From Psychroserpens sp. SPM9 (GTDB lineage: Bacteria; Bacteroidota; Bacteroidia; Flavobacteriales; Flavobacteriaceae), in assembly GCF_025153525.1 (NCBI RefSeq), contig NZ_JANZNR010000001.1:806001-870000 (forward strand): a stretch of 64,000 nt of DNA, given 5' to 3'. The position numbers were made by a program, and so were the translations under genes. A model generated the notes under the pieces. It was not told where the DNA came from, made no database searches, and saw nothing but the letters and a program-made list of their open reading frames with translations. Shown here piece by piece: positions 1-8,172 of this stretch. How positions within the stretch are numbered: the stretch's first letter is position 1; each line of letters starts with the position of its first letter.

Positions 1-437
1 ACTGAAGCCCTAATTTGCTTCACATCCTTAACCTTATAATTTATACGCTTGAGGCGTTTAAATAGATGTCTTAAGATAATATCAAACCTATCTGAGTTAA
101 GTGGAAATAAGGCGTCTGTGTGGCTTTGTATGGCATCTTGAAGTATTTGCCTGTCCTGTTCTATATATTTAAGCAGTGGCACTAATGCCCTTCTGATAAC
201 TGATGTACCAACTTCCAAAAACTCAGCTAGCTTTCGAACCAGTTTCTCAACTGATGTTGAGTTGTAAAGATCGATGTTATGCCTAAGCGCATGAAACTCA
301 TCTTCGATTCGGTTGATCTTTAAGGTGACCCTCATTCTATCGAGACCATGAACATTCAATCCACCCAAAACATGTAGCTCTAATACCTCAGTTGTATAAG
401 TGAAATGATTAGGGTTTGATGTGTCAAAAGTATTCAT
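1..437 (-). CDS. N-terminal part of an AAA/primase-like ATPase of mobile elements (cut by window edge)
   Basis: This frame starts with ATG at 437 and stays open to base 1, giving about 145 residues; the C-terminus lies outside the window. It begins MNTFDTSNPNHF and contains VLELHVLGGLN, LRHNIDLYN and EKLVRKLAEFLEVGTS. These align along its first ~90 residues with the 508-aa ATPase at 36109-37635 (MNTLNTSNPNNY, YLEVHILGGIK, LRHSIDLYN, EKLVRKIAERLEIGTS). The Walker A region is not reached. As at the second locus, it is divergent from an XRE regulator (597). The family match is seen directly; a role in replication or mobilization of an element is inference. Confidence 0.75.
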   Translation of the reverse strand, partial: MNTFDTSNPNHFTYTTEVLELHVLGGLNVHGLDRMRVTLKINRIEDEFHALRHNIDLYNSTSVEKLVRKLAEFLEVGTSVIRRALVPLLKYIEQDRQILQDAIQSHTDALFPLNSDRFDIILRHLFKRLKRINYKVKDVKQIRAS

Positions 438-500
438 GTCTGATAATAATTGCGCTTTGATATATTTATACACAAATTTATGTTCAAATATATGCTTTAT

Positions 501-530
501 TACACAATAATAAAAATAAATTATTGTGTA
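501..530. promoter_or_regulatory. Inverted repeat, operator candidate between divergent genes
   Basis: Two perfect 11-bp arms, TACACAATAAT (501-511) and ATTATTGTGTA (520-530), are separated by 8 A/T bases. The repeat sits in the 159-bp gap between the ATPase-like gene (start 437) and the XRE regulator (start 597), next to the -33 element of the regulator promoter. That is where an autoregulating XRE repressor would bind. The repeat is seen; the function is inferred. Confidence 0.5.
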
Positions 531-532
531 TT

Positions 533-563
533 TTGCTATTTCAATTATTTGTCCCTACATTTG
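533..563 (+). promoter_or_regulatory. Bacteroidota-type promoter for the XRE gene at 597
   Basis: TTG at 533-535 and TACATTTG at 556-563 are 20 bp apart. This fits the Bacteroidota sigma-A pattern TTG-N19/20-TAnnTTTG. The -7 element ends 33 bp before the ATG at 597. A minus-strand TATATTTG (complement of 485-492) could serve the divergent gene, but no good -33 element was found for it. Confidence 0.5.
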
Positions 564-596
564 GTCGATAATCGACATTTATAAAAATCTTCCATT

Positions 597-992
597 ATGG
601 CTGATATCACCGATACGCAGAAATTACTATCAGAGAATCTAAAGGCTATTCGTAAGGAAAAAGGACTTAATCAGAATGTTGTTGCTGAGCGATCAGGAGT
701 TATTGCATCTACGTACTCTAGGATTGAGACCTGCCAAGTAAGCCCTAATTTGTCTACCTTAGAAAAATTAGCTGAAGCTATGGAAGTTCCCATGGAACGC
801 CTTTTCAAACAAGATACTCATGCTGACAAGACCTTACTTGAGAAATTGGAAATGATTAAGAATATGGAGGAGTATAACCAGCAGATCTTGGAGATTATGA
901 TTGATACCGTTTTGGAGAAGGATAAGCTGGAGAGAACTCAAAAAGTTAAAATGAAGAAACGCTTATCTGAGCTTGATAAAATCAAGCATTAA
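597..992 (+). CDS. XRE-family transcriptional regulator
   Basis: This is a 131-aa protein with an N-terminal Cro/C1-type helix-turn-helix at about residues 12-66 (LKAIRKEKGLNQ, SGVIASTYSRIE, LEKLAEAMEV). A charged, probably coiled-coil C-terminus follows. It is divergent from the ATPase-like gene at 437, with an inverted repeat and a good promoter between them, so it probably represses itself and its neighbour. The same divergent pair recurs at 37635/37799, although the regulators differ clearly in sequence. Confidence 0.85.
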   Translation: MADITDTQKLLSENLKAIRKEKGLNQNVVAERSGVIASTYSRIETCQVSPNLSTLEKLAEAMEVPMERLFKQDTHADKTLLEKLEMIKNMEEYNQQILEIMIDTVLEKDKLERTQKVKMKKRLSELDKIKH

Positions 993-1026
993 AATTCTGT
1001 CTTATCAAAAAAATTATAATATTAAA

Positions 1027-1383
1027 CTAATCAAACTTTACCTTAATTCTATCTGAAATTTGATAATGTTTTAATTGGTTTGGATAATCTAAAGACTCCC
1101 TTTCGTTCAGAGAATGTAAATGCATTATGCCATTTAAAGTAGTAACTATAAAAACAGTAAAAACCATTATTACTAAGAGAGCTAATATGTAGACTAATTT
1201 CAAATAGAACTTAGCCTTAATTTTCAACAACCCAATTATAAAACCCAAAAAAACAACTAAAGGAATCAATAACAATAGATTAGGAATAACAACTAGGTGC
1301 ATGTCCCTACCTAAAAAAAGCACTATAAAAAGAATAATTGAGCTATATAATATATATCTCAAAGAGTAAACATGGAAATTCAT
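1027..1383 (-). CDS. Small integral membrane protein, unknown function
   Basis: This 118-aa protein has three hydrophobic segments: about residues 9-25, 29-53 (NLLLLIPLVVFLGFIIGLL) and 60-84. A short polar tail follows. I recognise no family. It lies 17 bp downstream of the start of the secreted 770-aa protein on the same strand, so the two may be co-transcribed. Confidence 0.55.
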   Translation of the reverse strand: MNFHVYSLRYILYSSIILFIVLFLGRDMHLVVIPNLLLLIPLVVFLGFIIGLLKIKAKFYLKLVYILALLVIMVFTVFIVTTLNGIMHLHSLNERESLDYPNQLKHYQISDRIKVKFD

Positions 1384-1400
1384 GTTTTCATTATAACAAA

Positions 1401-3713
1401 TTATTTTTTAATAATCATTCTGGTAAAAATAAACTTTCCATTGATCGAAATTCTGGCAAAATAGATTCCTGGACTAATTTTTTTTAAAGATATTACCTTC
1501 TTGTCTTTAACATTTTTCAACAATTTACCAGTAATATCATAAATACTAACCTGATATTTTTGTTCTGAATTTTGATTATCAATATTTATAAATTCACCTG
1601 CTGGATTTGGGTATAATACTATATTGTTATCTCGAAAAGGGTTTTCAACACTCAAAACATCTCCGCATGAACTATCAGACAAAATTTCCTCTTCATTTGG
1701 ATTGTAAGCATTTCCATTTATAATCAACTGACCTGTTATCCCCTCATTTTCAATCAACTTATATAGACCACAAAAGTTAGATAAAGAACTATTGTTCTCG
1801 ATTATTACATCTCCTCCTACATGAGTTAAGTTTTCGAGACCACTCAAATTTGTCAATTCTGTACTTCTAATCACTAAATTACCGTCAATAGATAGAATTG
1901 TTTCCAGACCATCTATATTAAAAAAATTATTATTCTGACTACTAGTTGCTCTATCCTCCTCTGGACATTCTCCTATAAGCAAATTGAGAAAAATGCTTGT
2001 GTATTGAGCTTGTGAAAGTAAAATCAGATCTTCTAAAGATAAAACACATTGTGTTATTGTAGATACTATATTTGAATAAGACGTATCTATATCCAAATCT
2101 GCTGAGTAATCATCAATGAAATTTTGACATGAATTTATTTGAGAGTCATTTACAAAAGTTTCTCCTATTTCTAATATTTCAATTATCGGGGGGAGTTGAA
2201 GGTCTTGTTCATTATCGTAAAACATAGGCCATTCATAAATATTCTTGTATAATGAACAATGAGCATGTGTCGACAACGTTCCTGTGCCACCAACTTTTCC
2301 AATTACGTCTCCAACTTGAATTATTTGTCCTTTAGAGAGGCCAGATTTAACATCTTTTAGATGAGCTACCCTAAATGCGATAGTCTTATCAACCAATGAT
2401 TGAATTACTACCTGTTTCTGATAACCACTTTGGATTGCGTTTTCACACAATTCAGTATCACTATTCCTCTCAATAAAAATCACCTTACCATAAAGTGGTG
2501 ATCGAATGTCCTTACTGCATCCATTATTACCATTTGGACCAGAGAGATTATAGAACCAATCTTGCGAGTTGATATCCATACATTTATGAAGAGGGCTACT
2601 AAGATCCTTAAACCATCCCACACTTGTATCTAAAACTCCTTGAAACGGAAATACTAATTCAGTCGTTCCCATATCTCTGAACCCTTGATTCTGATAATGA
2701 TTAGATTCATGAACCTGAAACACATCAGATTCTACAACAATCTGGTTTCCGTCGACATTTGTTGTAATTCTAATTATGGTATTTGTTGGTTGTGAAATAT
2801 TATTTGGAGATATCCAATCAACAAAATTTTTAGAATTGATTTCAGTGGTCGTAATTTCATTATCTAAACCTGCACTCAGCCACGTATTTCCATTATCAAT
2901 GGAATACTCATAATTCATTTCTAAATTTGTAGATATTGGAATAATATCAAATACAATTTTTATGTTTCTACCAGCAACATAAACATCCTCGCCCTTTGGA
3001 TATTTCACATCGACTAAGCAGTTAACCAAAGACTCTTCTACTTCATCAATAGAACCACAGCCTCCAGAATTGTTAGATATATTTACTACTCCTGTAACTA
3101 TTCCAAGAAGTCTATTTATTAAACAACAATCTTCTAAAATATTATTGCAAGCAACTGTCAAACTAGCATTCTCTACACCACTTGAGGGACCACAATCTCC
3201 TAAGGCTCCATTAGCAGTTCCAATAGTTTCAATTGAATTAAGCCCATCAAGAGAGGTCAACACACTGTTACTAATTATTTCTAGAAATCCCGTTATCTCT
3301 CTTAAGTCTCTTAAGCCTTCGATACTAGATAACTGACTATTGTTTAAAATTTGAAGATTCCCACCTATACTACTTAGCCCCTCAAACCCATCTAAGTTTC
3401 CTAATACTTGATTCCCATCAATAATTAAATCATTTCCAATATATGCAACGTTATGTAAGCCATAAAGAGATTCTACAGCGGTATTTTGCCTGATAACAAT
3501 AGACCCAGAAACAGATTCTAATGTTGATAATTCTGATAAATCTGTAATACCAGTAAAAACAAGAGCTAAATTACCTTCAATACCTTCATAATTTTCTGAT
3601 GCAAATAAATCTAGCTCTTCTTGTGTTGAAAATACAGCATCGCCTTGATATATATTCTGACAGAACATAACTGAAGATAGTAGAATGAAAATATAAAGGA
3701 CAATTCTATTCAT
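1401..3713 (-). CDS. Secreted LRR-like / M23 peptidase protein with T9SS sorting domain
   Basis: This 770-aa protein has a signal peptide (MNRIVLYIFILLSSVMFCQ) followed by receptor-L/LRR-like repeats at about residues 40-180 (LSTLESVSGSIVI, LDGFEGLSSIGG). The middle shows all M23 metallopeptidase ligands: H and D in LHKCMD, then AHLKDV with a conserved VGDVIGKVGGTGT loop, and HAH. More LRR-like units follow. The end is a type IX secretion sorting domain (LYPNPAGEFINI, IYDITGKLLKN, ISPGIYFARI). It should be exported by Sec, moved across the outer membrane by T9SS, and may cut peptidoglycan or glycine-rich peptides. The combination in accessory DNA suggests an interaction or lytic factor; the target is unknown. 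Confidence 0.8.
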   Translation of the reverse strand: MNRIVLYIFILLSSVMFCQNIYQGDAVFSTQEELDLFASENYEGIEGNLALVFTGITDLSELSTLESVSGSIVIRQNTAVESLYGLHNVAYIGNDLIIDGNQVLGNLDGFEGLSSIGGNLQILNNSQLSSIEGLRDLREITGFLEIISNSVLTSLDGLNSIETIGTANGALGDCGPSSGVENASLTVACNNILEDCCLINRLLGIVTGVVNISNNSGGCGSIDEVEESLVNCLVDVKYPKGEDVYVAGRNIKIVFDIIPISTNLEMNYEYSIDNGNTWLSAGLDNEITTTEINSKNFVDWISPNNISQPTNTIIRITTNVDGNQIVVESDVFQVHESNHYQNQGFRDMGTTELVFPFQGVLDTSVGWFKDLSSPLHKCMDINSQDWFYNLSGPNGNNGCSKDIRSPLYGKVIFIERNSDTELCENAIQSGYQKQVVIQSLVDKTIAFRVAHLKDVKSGLSKGQIIQVGDVIGKVGGTGTLSTHAHCSLYKNIYEWPMFYDNEQDLQLPPIIEILEIGETFVNDSQINSCQNFIDDYSADLDIDTSYSNIVSTITQCVLSLEDLILLSQAQYTSIFLNLLIGECPEEDRATSSQNNNFFNIDGLETILSIDGNLVIRSTELTNLSGLENLTHVGGDVIIENNSSLSNFCGLYKLIENEGITGQLIINGNAYNPNEEEILSDSSCGDVLSVENPFRDNNIVLYPNPAGEFINIDNQNSEQKYQVSIYDITGKLLKNVKDKKVISLKKISPGIYFARISINGKFIFTRMIIKK

Positions 3714-3889
3714 AACCTAAGGTATTATCTTACATAAATGTACTCTTTTTTTTAACTCAAAACACCTCATTTACAATTTATTATAAAAAATATTTACAGA
3801 TTCACTACCGCTCTGAGAACAACTAAGTAAAGAGTTTTATTTATTAAAAACAACAATTAGTTTCATTGATATTTACTACTTTTAATCTA

Positions 3890-4780
3890 ATGAAAGACAA
3901 GTACTCATATTTTCTACCAAATAAAAAGTCATTAAATTTATCTAAAGAACTTGCTGATAAGTTGAATATCCCTTTTAACAACGATGAAGTAAAAAAGCTA
4001 TCCTCAAATTTACACAGTATTTATTTTAATGAAATTGCCGATAAAATTAATCTAGATAGCAAGACAGTCAATTTCTTCTCTGCATCTACAAGGCATATAA
4101 GAGCCTTTGCAAGTAATGATGGCAAAAAAAATAATACTATTTTTTTTGATGAACAATTTGATTTTTGGCTCATGGACATGTGTTTTTTAAATTCCATATT
4201 TACTTTTGAAGAAATAAAATCACAGAAAAGATATGAGACGCTTTTAAAAATATATTCAACCGTATTTAAGTGTTTTTATAGCCCATACTTACACGAGAGA
4301 ATAAGAGATAATATTAAACCTCTATTGTTTACTTATCCTGAATGTACAAAGTTTGCACACAGTATCTCTAAAGCAATGATTGCGTTTATAATATGCCATG
4401 AAATTGCCCATGTACAACTAGGTCATATAAATCAAGTTGAGAATCCAAACTTAGAATTCGATGCAGACAAACTAGCATTTGAATATTATGATCAGTTATT
4501 GAACTCAAAAAATAAAAAAGGATACTTAGTTTTTAATAATAAATTGCTTTGCTTACCAATTATACTCATGAATTATTTTAGCATTCTTGAAAAATTTAGT
4601 TATATTAAAAATGGCAATATCCCCTCTCGCAATACACATCCAAATCCAATTTCGCGAGCTGAAAGACTTTGGCTTGAACTTGAAAAAAGACAAAATTCTG
4701 AAACCGAATATCTATTAAAAGTTTTATTATTAGGTCTGAAGGATATAATCAAACCCTTAAATTTGCCAAAAACAATATAA
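3890..4780 (+). CDS. HExxH zinc metallopeptidase-like protein
   Basis: This 296-aa protein contains HEIAHVQLGH, a zincin HExxH motif, followed ~17 residues later by EFDADKLAFE, which can supply the third zinc ligand. The ATG at 3890 is preferred over a TTG eight codons upstream. There is no signal peptide, so it is probably cytosolic. The HExxH/E-D-A-D layout recalls phage-exclusion Lit-type (U49) and other small intracellular zincins, but I cannot assign a family. A 116-aa gene starts 2 bp after its stop, so the two are probably one unit. Confidence 0.65.
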   Translation: MKDKYSYFLPNKKSLNLSKELADKLNIPFNNDEVKKLSSNLHSIYFNEIADKINLDSKTVNFFSASTRHIRAFASNDGKKNNTIFFDEQFDFWLMDMCFLNSIFTFEEIKSQKRYETLLKIYSTVFKCFYSPYLHERIRDNIKPLLFTYPECTKFAHSISKAMIAFIICHEIAHVQLGHINQVENPNLEFDADKLAFEYYDQLLNSKNKKGYLVFNNKLLCLPIILMNYFSILEKFSYIKNGNIPSRNTHPNPISRAERLWLELEKRQNSETEYLLKVLLLGLKDIIKPLNLPKTI

Positions 4781-4782
4781 CT

Positions 4783-5133
4783 ATGACAAATTTTACTGTG
4801 ACTATAAATTCGGCAGACCACGCTGATACCCGATATTACAAAAAGCTGATTAATGATGCTGCTAATGCATTAAATCTTAACATACAAACTCATGAAGCTT
4901 CAAAACAAGGCAATAAAAACTTTATAGAGGGCTTAGAGGTTCTCGGCTTTTTTCTCTCTGGAGCAGTAGGAATAACGATGAACGAAATATTTCAGTTTGC
5001 AGTAAAAAGAATTAAAAAGAAAACGGCTAAAAAAAATCTTGTCATAAAAGAAACAACAAGAGAAATTGAAATCATAGATATTGAAAGTGGAACTAAATTA
5101 ATTATAAGAGAAGTCGTAAAGGAAATTAATTAA
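4783..5133 (+). CDS. Small partner protein of the HExxH gene, unknown
   Basis: This 116-aa protein begins MTNFTVTINSADHAD. It has one hydrophobic stretch at about residues 50-70 (VLGFFLSGAVGITMNEIF) and then a basic segment (KRIKKKTAKKN). The end is rich in charged beta-strand sequence. It is translationally close to the metallopeptidase-like gene (2-bp gap). A role as effector, inhibitor or sensor for that enzyme is possible but unproven. Confidence 0.6.
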   Translation: MTNFTVTINSADHADTRYYKKLINDAANALNLNIQTHEASKQGNKNFIEGLEVLGFFLSGAVGITMNEIFQFAVKRIKKKTAKKNLVIKETTREIEIIDIESGTKLIIREVVKEIN

Positions 5134-5150
5134 TATACTGAACTTCTAAA

Positions 5151-5384
5151 TTAGACACAATCATTATAATCGAACATATCGGAAATCTTAATCTCCAAGC
5201 CTTGAGCAATTTTTCGTAATGTTTTCAGAGTAGGATTATAGCCTCTCTCTATCCGCTGAATTGCTGACTTCTCCATATCAGCTTTTGCTCCAAGTTCAGA
5301 TTGAGATAAACCTCTATCCTTTCTTAGTGATCTAATTCTTTTACCGAATTGCTTCAAATATTCCTTATCGTTTAGCTCCTCCAT
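5151..5384 (-). CDS. Short XRE-family regulator
   Basis: This 77-aa protein is almost entirely a Cro/C1 helix-turn-helix (FGKRIRSLRKDRGLSQSELG, EKSAIQRIERGYNPTLKTL). It is convergent with the 4783 gene. Its start faces a perfect 28-bp palindrome at 5425-5452, a likely operator for it. Confidence 0.85.
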   Translation of the reverse strand: MEELNDKEYLKQFGKRIRSLRKDRGLSQSELGAKADMEKSAIQRIERGYNPTLKTLRKIAQGLEIKISDMFDYNDCV

Positions 5385-5424
5385 TGATTTAACGTGTTTT
5401 GGAATATATTCTTATTCATAATAA

Positions 5425-5452
5425 TTAAAGGCAACGTATACGTTGCCTTTAA
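5425..5452. promoter_or_regulatory. Perfect 28-bp palindrome, operator candidate
   Basis: The two 14-bp halves (TTAAAGGCAACGTA and its exact complement) meet with no spacer between 5438 and 5439. The palindrome lies 41 bp upstream of the XRE start at 5384 and 46 bp before the lipoprotein ATG at 5499. Having no loop, it is more likely a binding site for a dimeric repressor than a terminator. Confidence 0.55.
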
Positions 5453-5498
5453 GATATTTTTTATATGTTTGTCCGTACTAATCTCAAAATCAGACAAT

Positions 5499-6035
5499 AT
5501 GAAAAAACTACTATTTGCCTTTGCCATTGTCCTATTAACATATAGTTGCTCTTCACAGAGTAAACTGGACAATGCTACAGCACTTAAAATCCTTCAGAAA
5601 GACTTTAAACAGTCTTGTAAGAATGACGCAGATGACTTTATTAGCACCTTCTATGATGGCCCTAATTACTATGCACTTGAATCTTACTTTTATAATTTAG
5701 AGAAACAGGGACTTGTCACTACCAAAAAAATTAAAAACAGGAAAAAGGAGGTTATTGGAGTTAGAATACGTTATACCAAAAAAGCTGAAGCAGAGTATGA
5801 AGCAGGTCCAGGATATAGTTCCTTTAGTGTAGCTATGACTAAGTTTATCCCAAAGGAAATTATTGGTATTTCATACCAAGAGGATGGTAATAAAGCTATC
5901 GTACAATTCAAGGGAGATTGGGTACATACACCTTTCTATAACTTACAGATAGGTAAGACTAGATGCAACGAAGAAACAGGCACATCCGTTAGAGCAAGTT
6001 TTATTCGTTTTGATACAGGATGGCAGTTACAATAA
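5499..6035 (+). CDS. Lipoprotein, unknown function
   Basis: This 178-aa protein has a lipoprotein signal (MKKLLFAFAIVLLTYSC; lipidated Cys at 17). The ATG at 5499 is chosen because a start at 5394 would put 35 extra residues and a second hydrophobic segment before the signal peptide and would read through the palindrome. The mature part has no recognised domain. A terminator-like hairpin follows at 6052-6096. Confidence 0.65.
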   Translation: MKKLLFAFAIVLLTYSCSSQSKLDNATALKILQKDFKQSCKNDADDFISTFYDGPNYYALESYFYNLEKQGLVTTKKIKNRKKEVIGVRIRYTKKAEAEYEAGPGYSSFSVAMTKFIPKEIIGISYQEDGNKAIVQFKGDWVHTPFYNLQIGKTRCNEETGTSVRASFIRFDTGWQLQ

Positions 6036-6051
6036 CTATGTCCTTTATTAA

Positions 6052-6096
6052 AAAAAATGTCCTAAGTCGTAGTGCGTTACTTTTAGGACATTTTTT
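6052..6096 (+). terminator. Intrinsic terminator after the lipoprotein gene
   Basis: A 14-bp perfect inverted repeat (AAAAAATGTCCTAA at 6052-6065, complement at 6083-6096) flanks a 17-nt loop and ends in a T run. It starts 17 bp after the stop at 6035. Confidence 0.7.
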
Positions 6097-6140
6097 AATT
6101 CACGCTAACCCAAGTCAAAATCTTTTGGGACAGCATGAGC

Positions 6141-6202
6141 AAGATTGCTTTTGAACTGTTCAGTCTTCAAAAGCGATCTTGGCAAAGGGATTCCCTATTT
6201 GC
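6141..6202. other. Two adjacent stem-loops without U tracts (oriT or structured RNA candidate)
   Basis: The first stem pairs 6141-6155 with 6166-6180 (15 bp, one G-U pair) around a 10-nt loop. The second is an interrupted palindrome at 6182-6202 (GCAAAGGGA / TCCCTATTTGC). Neither is followed by a T run on either strand, so they are not ordinary terminators. They lie beyond the last gene of the mobilization operon. An oriT or a small RNA is possible. Confidence 0.3.
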
Positions 6203-6224
6203 ATTTACCCTTCTATAAAAGAAA

Positions 6225-6247
6225 ACAGGAACTGTAATAGTTCCTGT
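6225..6247 (-). terminator. Intrinsic terminator of the mobilization operon
   Basis: ACAGGAACT (6225-6233) pairs with AGTTCCTGT (6239-6247) around a 5-nt loop. On the minus strand a T-rich tract follows. It lies 28 bp beyond the stop of the last operon gene (6275). T residues on the plus side could make it bidirectional. Confidence 0.65.
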
Positions 6248-6274
6248 CTTGTTTTTAATCCTAAAAATTTGTCC

Positions 6275-6775
6275 TTAAAGTTCTCGACTTTTTTCACTAT
6301 CGTGATCCTTGCCCTTATTTAACTCTGAGAGTCGCTGTGCATTTTTTAATGCCGAGACCCAATCAGCATCATAACCTTTCTTCTCGTGAAATACATTCGG
6401 AGCTATAAGACTAAAGCCTTCATAGTAACAATATCTTAGCTTTACAGGTTCTTCCTTTAAAAGTGTTTTTATAAACTCAGGGTTATTTTTCACATTATTG
6501 TAGAACGTCTTTCCTGAGGCAACGATCCCATTACAAAAACGATTAAAGACTTCCCTTGATGGATAGTAACCTAGTTCTTGTGCTGTCTTTATAACCTCAA
6601 AGCTATCCAATGTTCGTCTTAGCTCCAAAAGTCGCAACTGAAAGCCAGCAATGTCCTTTACTTGTTCTTTGACTAGCTCTTTGGCTAGAAACTCATCATA
6701 AGCCATATCATCTTCCAGTGTACTATGCTCCAATGTGGTCTGAATGATATCCCAAAATTGTTGTTCTTTCATCAT
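6275..6775 (-). CDS. DUF4240-like protein at the end of the mob operon
   Basis: This 166-aa protein starts MMKEQQFWDIIQTTLE and has the spaced segment FNRFCNGIVASGKTFYNNV. Both resemble DUF4240 proteins (FW..I near the start, then a FR.WLI..G...F block). No catalytic residues are evident. It lies 48 bp downstream of the relaxase gene and is the last gene before a terminator. Its role is unknown and the family call is tentative. Confidence 0.5.
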   Translation of the reverse strand: MMKEQQFWDIIQTTLEHSTLEDDMAYDEFLAKELVKEQVKDIAGFQLRLLELRRTLDSFEVIKTAQELGYYPSREVFNRFCNGIVASGKTFYNNVKNNPEFIKTLLKEEPVKLRYCYYEGFSLIAPNVFHEKKGYDADWVSALKNAQRLSELNKGKDHDSEKSREL

Positions 6776-6823
6776 GGCGGTTTGTGTTTAAATTGTATCA
6801 TAGGACAGATGAATGCTTTAGAG

Positions 6824-7729
6824 TTAAAGTTCTAAATCTTGTTCTCTGTCTCTTTTAGATAGTTGTTCTTTTAAGTTTTGCAGGCGATTCTGCGTCCTAG
6901 TTTTCTCAATTGTAATACGTTCAGGTTCGAAACCCAAGGTTTTTAAACGGTAGCGTCTTCGAAGTCCATGGATACCAACAATCTTTCCATCTCTGGAATA
7001 AAGCTTTAATCCAGCTTTTTCAAATTCACTATAATGAACTTTCTCACTTCTCTGTTTTGAAAACACTTCAATCAGTTTCATTTGAATCTGTTGCCTTTCA
7101 CTACGCTTACCTCTGAGATTCAGCTCCATTTCGATATCAAGTTGCAACATCTGTACTTTTTTTTTCGAATGGTTAACCTTGCTATGCGTAAGTCCTAATT
7201 CCTTGTCCTGCCAAGCTTCCATACGAGTCTTTACCTCTTTGAACTCTTTTCTGGTGAGTCTAATAGGTTTGCCTGTGGCAAATTCCAAGGCACTAATGAC
7301 ATTGTGGATATGAAGGTGCTCCTTGTCTGAATGCATAGAACTTATCACCATCGCATTTGGTGCACGTTCTTTGGCATATTTTCTAGCAATTTTTAGAAGT
7401 ACCTTCTTGGGAAGGTGCTTTGTATCCTCTTTATGAAAGGATATGATCTCATGATAGGCATGATTGGCATTTTTACGCTTAATTAGACGCTTTGATTCAT
7501 TAGATTCAAACGAATCTATAATATTCTCAATTCGCTTATTTAAAAGCACTGAGCGCTTGTACTGATCTGTCTCACTATTGATGACCTTTTCAAACTGCCT
7601 ATCCAATCTTATATAGCGGTTCATAGTGAAGCCAACATCATTTTGATCATCCTTAGTGAGGATGTAGCGAATGGTATTCTCCAGTGCTTTTTTTGATTTA
7701 ATACTCTTTGACTTTATGATCATAATCAT
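6824..7729 (-). CDS. Relaxase / mobilization nuclease
   Basis: This 301-aa protein has the relaxase three-histidine motif HLHIHN at residues 138-143, preceded by YHEIISFH (92-99). A candidate catalytic Tyr lies in RYIL near residue 22. Relaxases nick oriT and pilot the strand during conjugation. The basic C-terminus fits DNA binding. The start overlaps the stop of the MobC-like gene by 4 bp, so the two are coupled. It is shorter than many MobA proteins but complete for small Bacteroidota mobilization nucleases. Confidence 0.85.
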   Translation of the reverse strand: MIMIIKSKSIKSKKALENTIRYILTKDDQNDVGFTMNRYIRLDRQFEKVINSETDQYKRSVLLNKRIENIIDSFESNESKRLIKRKNANHAYHEIISFHKEDTKHLPKKVLLKIARKYAKERAPNAMVISSMHSDKEHLHIHNVISALEFATGKPIRLTRKEFKEVKTRMEAWQDKELGLTHSKVNHSKKKVQMLQLDIEMELNLRGKRSERQQIQMKLIEVFSKQRSEKVHYSEFEKAGLKLYSRDGKIVGIHGLRRRYRLKTLGFEPERITIEKTRTQNRLQNLKEQLSKRDREQDLEL

Positions 7730-8172
7730 GGGTTTATAACTTGTTCAAATGATTGTTCTAGTTTTTCAAGACGCTCTAGAATTTGATTTATCATCTCAGA
7801 ATCTTCATTGTCCAGAAGTTCTTCTGTGAGTGATATCAGTTTCATTAGTTGTAAATCCAACTGTGATAGTTGTTCTTGGTTATGAAATAAGTTTTCATTG
7901 GACTCAAGTTCCCTATCAATGATCTGATATAAAAACTTTGAGATAGAGAGCTCTCCTCTTTTTGTATCTATGAGCTGTAAACGTTCTCTATCAAAACCAA
8001 GGGTAAATTCTTTTCTGACTTTTCGTTTTTGTCGCCTGTAGTATTTGTAATAGCGTTTCCAATAAGCTTGTTTAACCTCTTTTATCTGCTCATGACTTGG
8101 ATTTGGAACTAAGGACAGTTCTTCTTCAAGATATTCATGAACAGATTTATATGGAAATGCTTCAATACTCAT
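7726..8172 (-). CDS. MobC-like relaxosome accessory protein
   Basis: This 148-aa protein is very basic at residues 35-60 (YWKRYYKYYRRQKRKVRKEF). It then has a KRGELSISKFLYQIIDREL segment typical of ribbon-helix-helix MobC proteins, and a coiled-coil end. It overlaps the upstream gene by 1 bp and the relaxase gene by 4 bp. The position directly before a relaxase supports a role in oriT recognition. Confidence 0.7.
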   Translation of the reverse strand: MSIEAFPYKSVHEYLEEELSLVPNPSHEQIKEVKQAYWKRYYKYYRRQKRKVRKEFTLGFDRERLQLIDTKRGELSISKFLYQIIDRELESNENLFHNQEQLSQLDLQLMKLISLTEELLDNEDSEMINQILERLEKLEQSFEQVINP

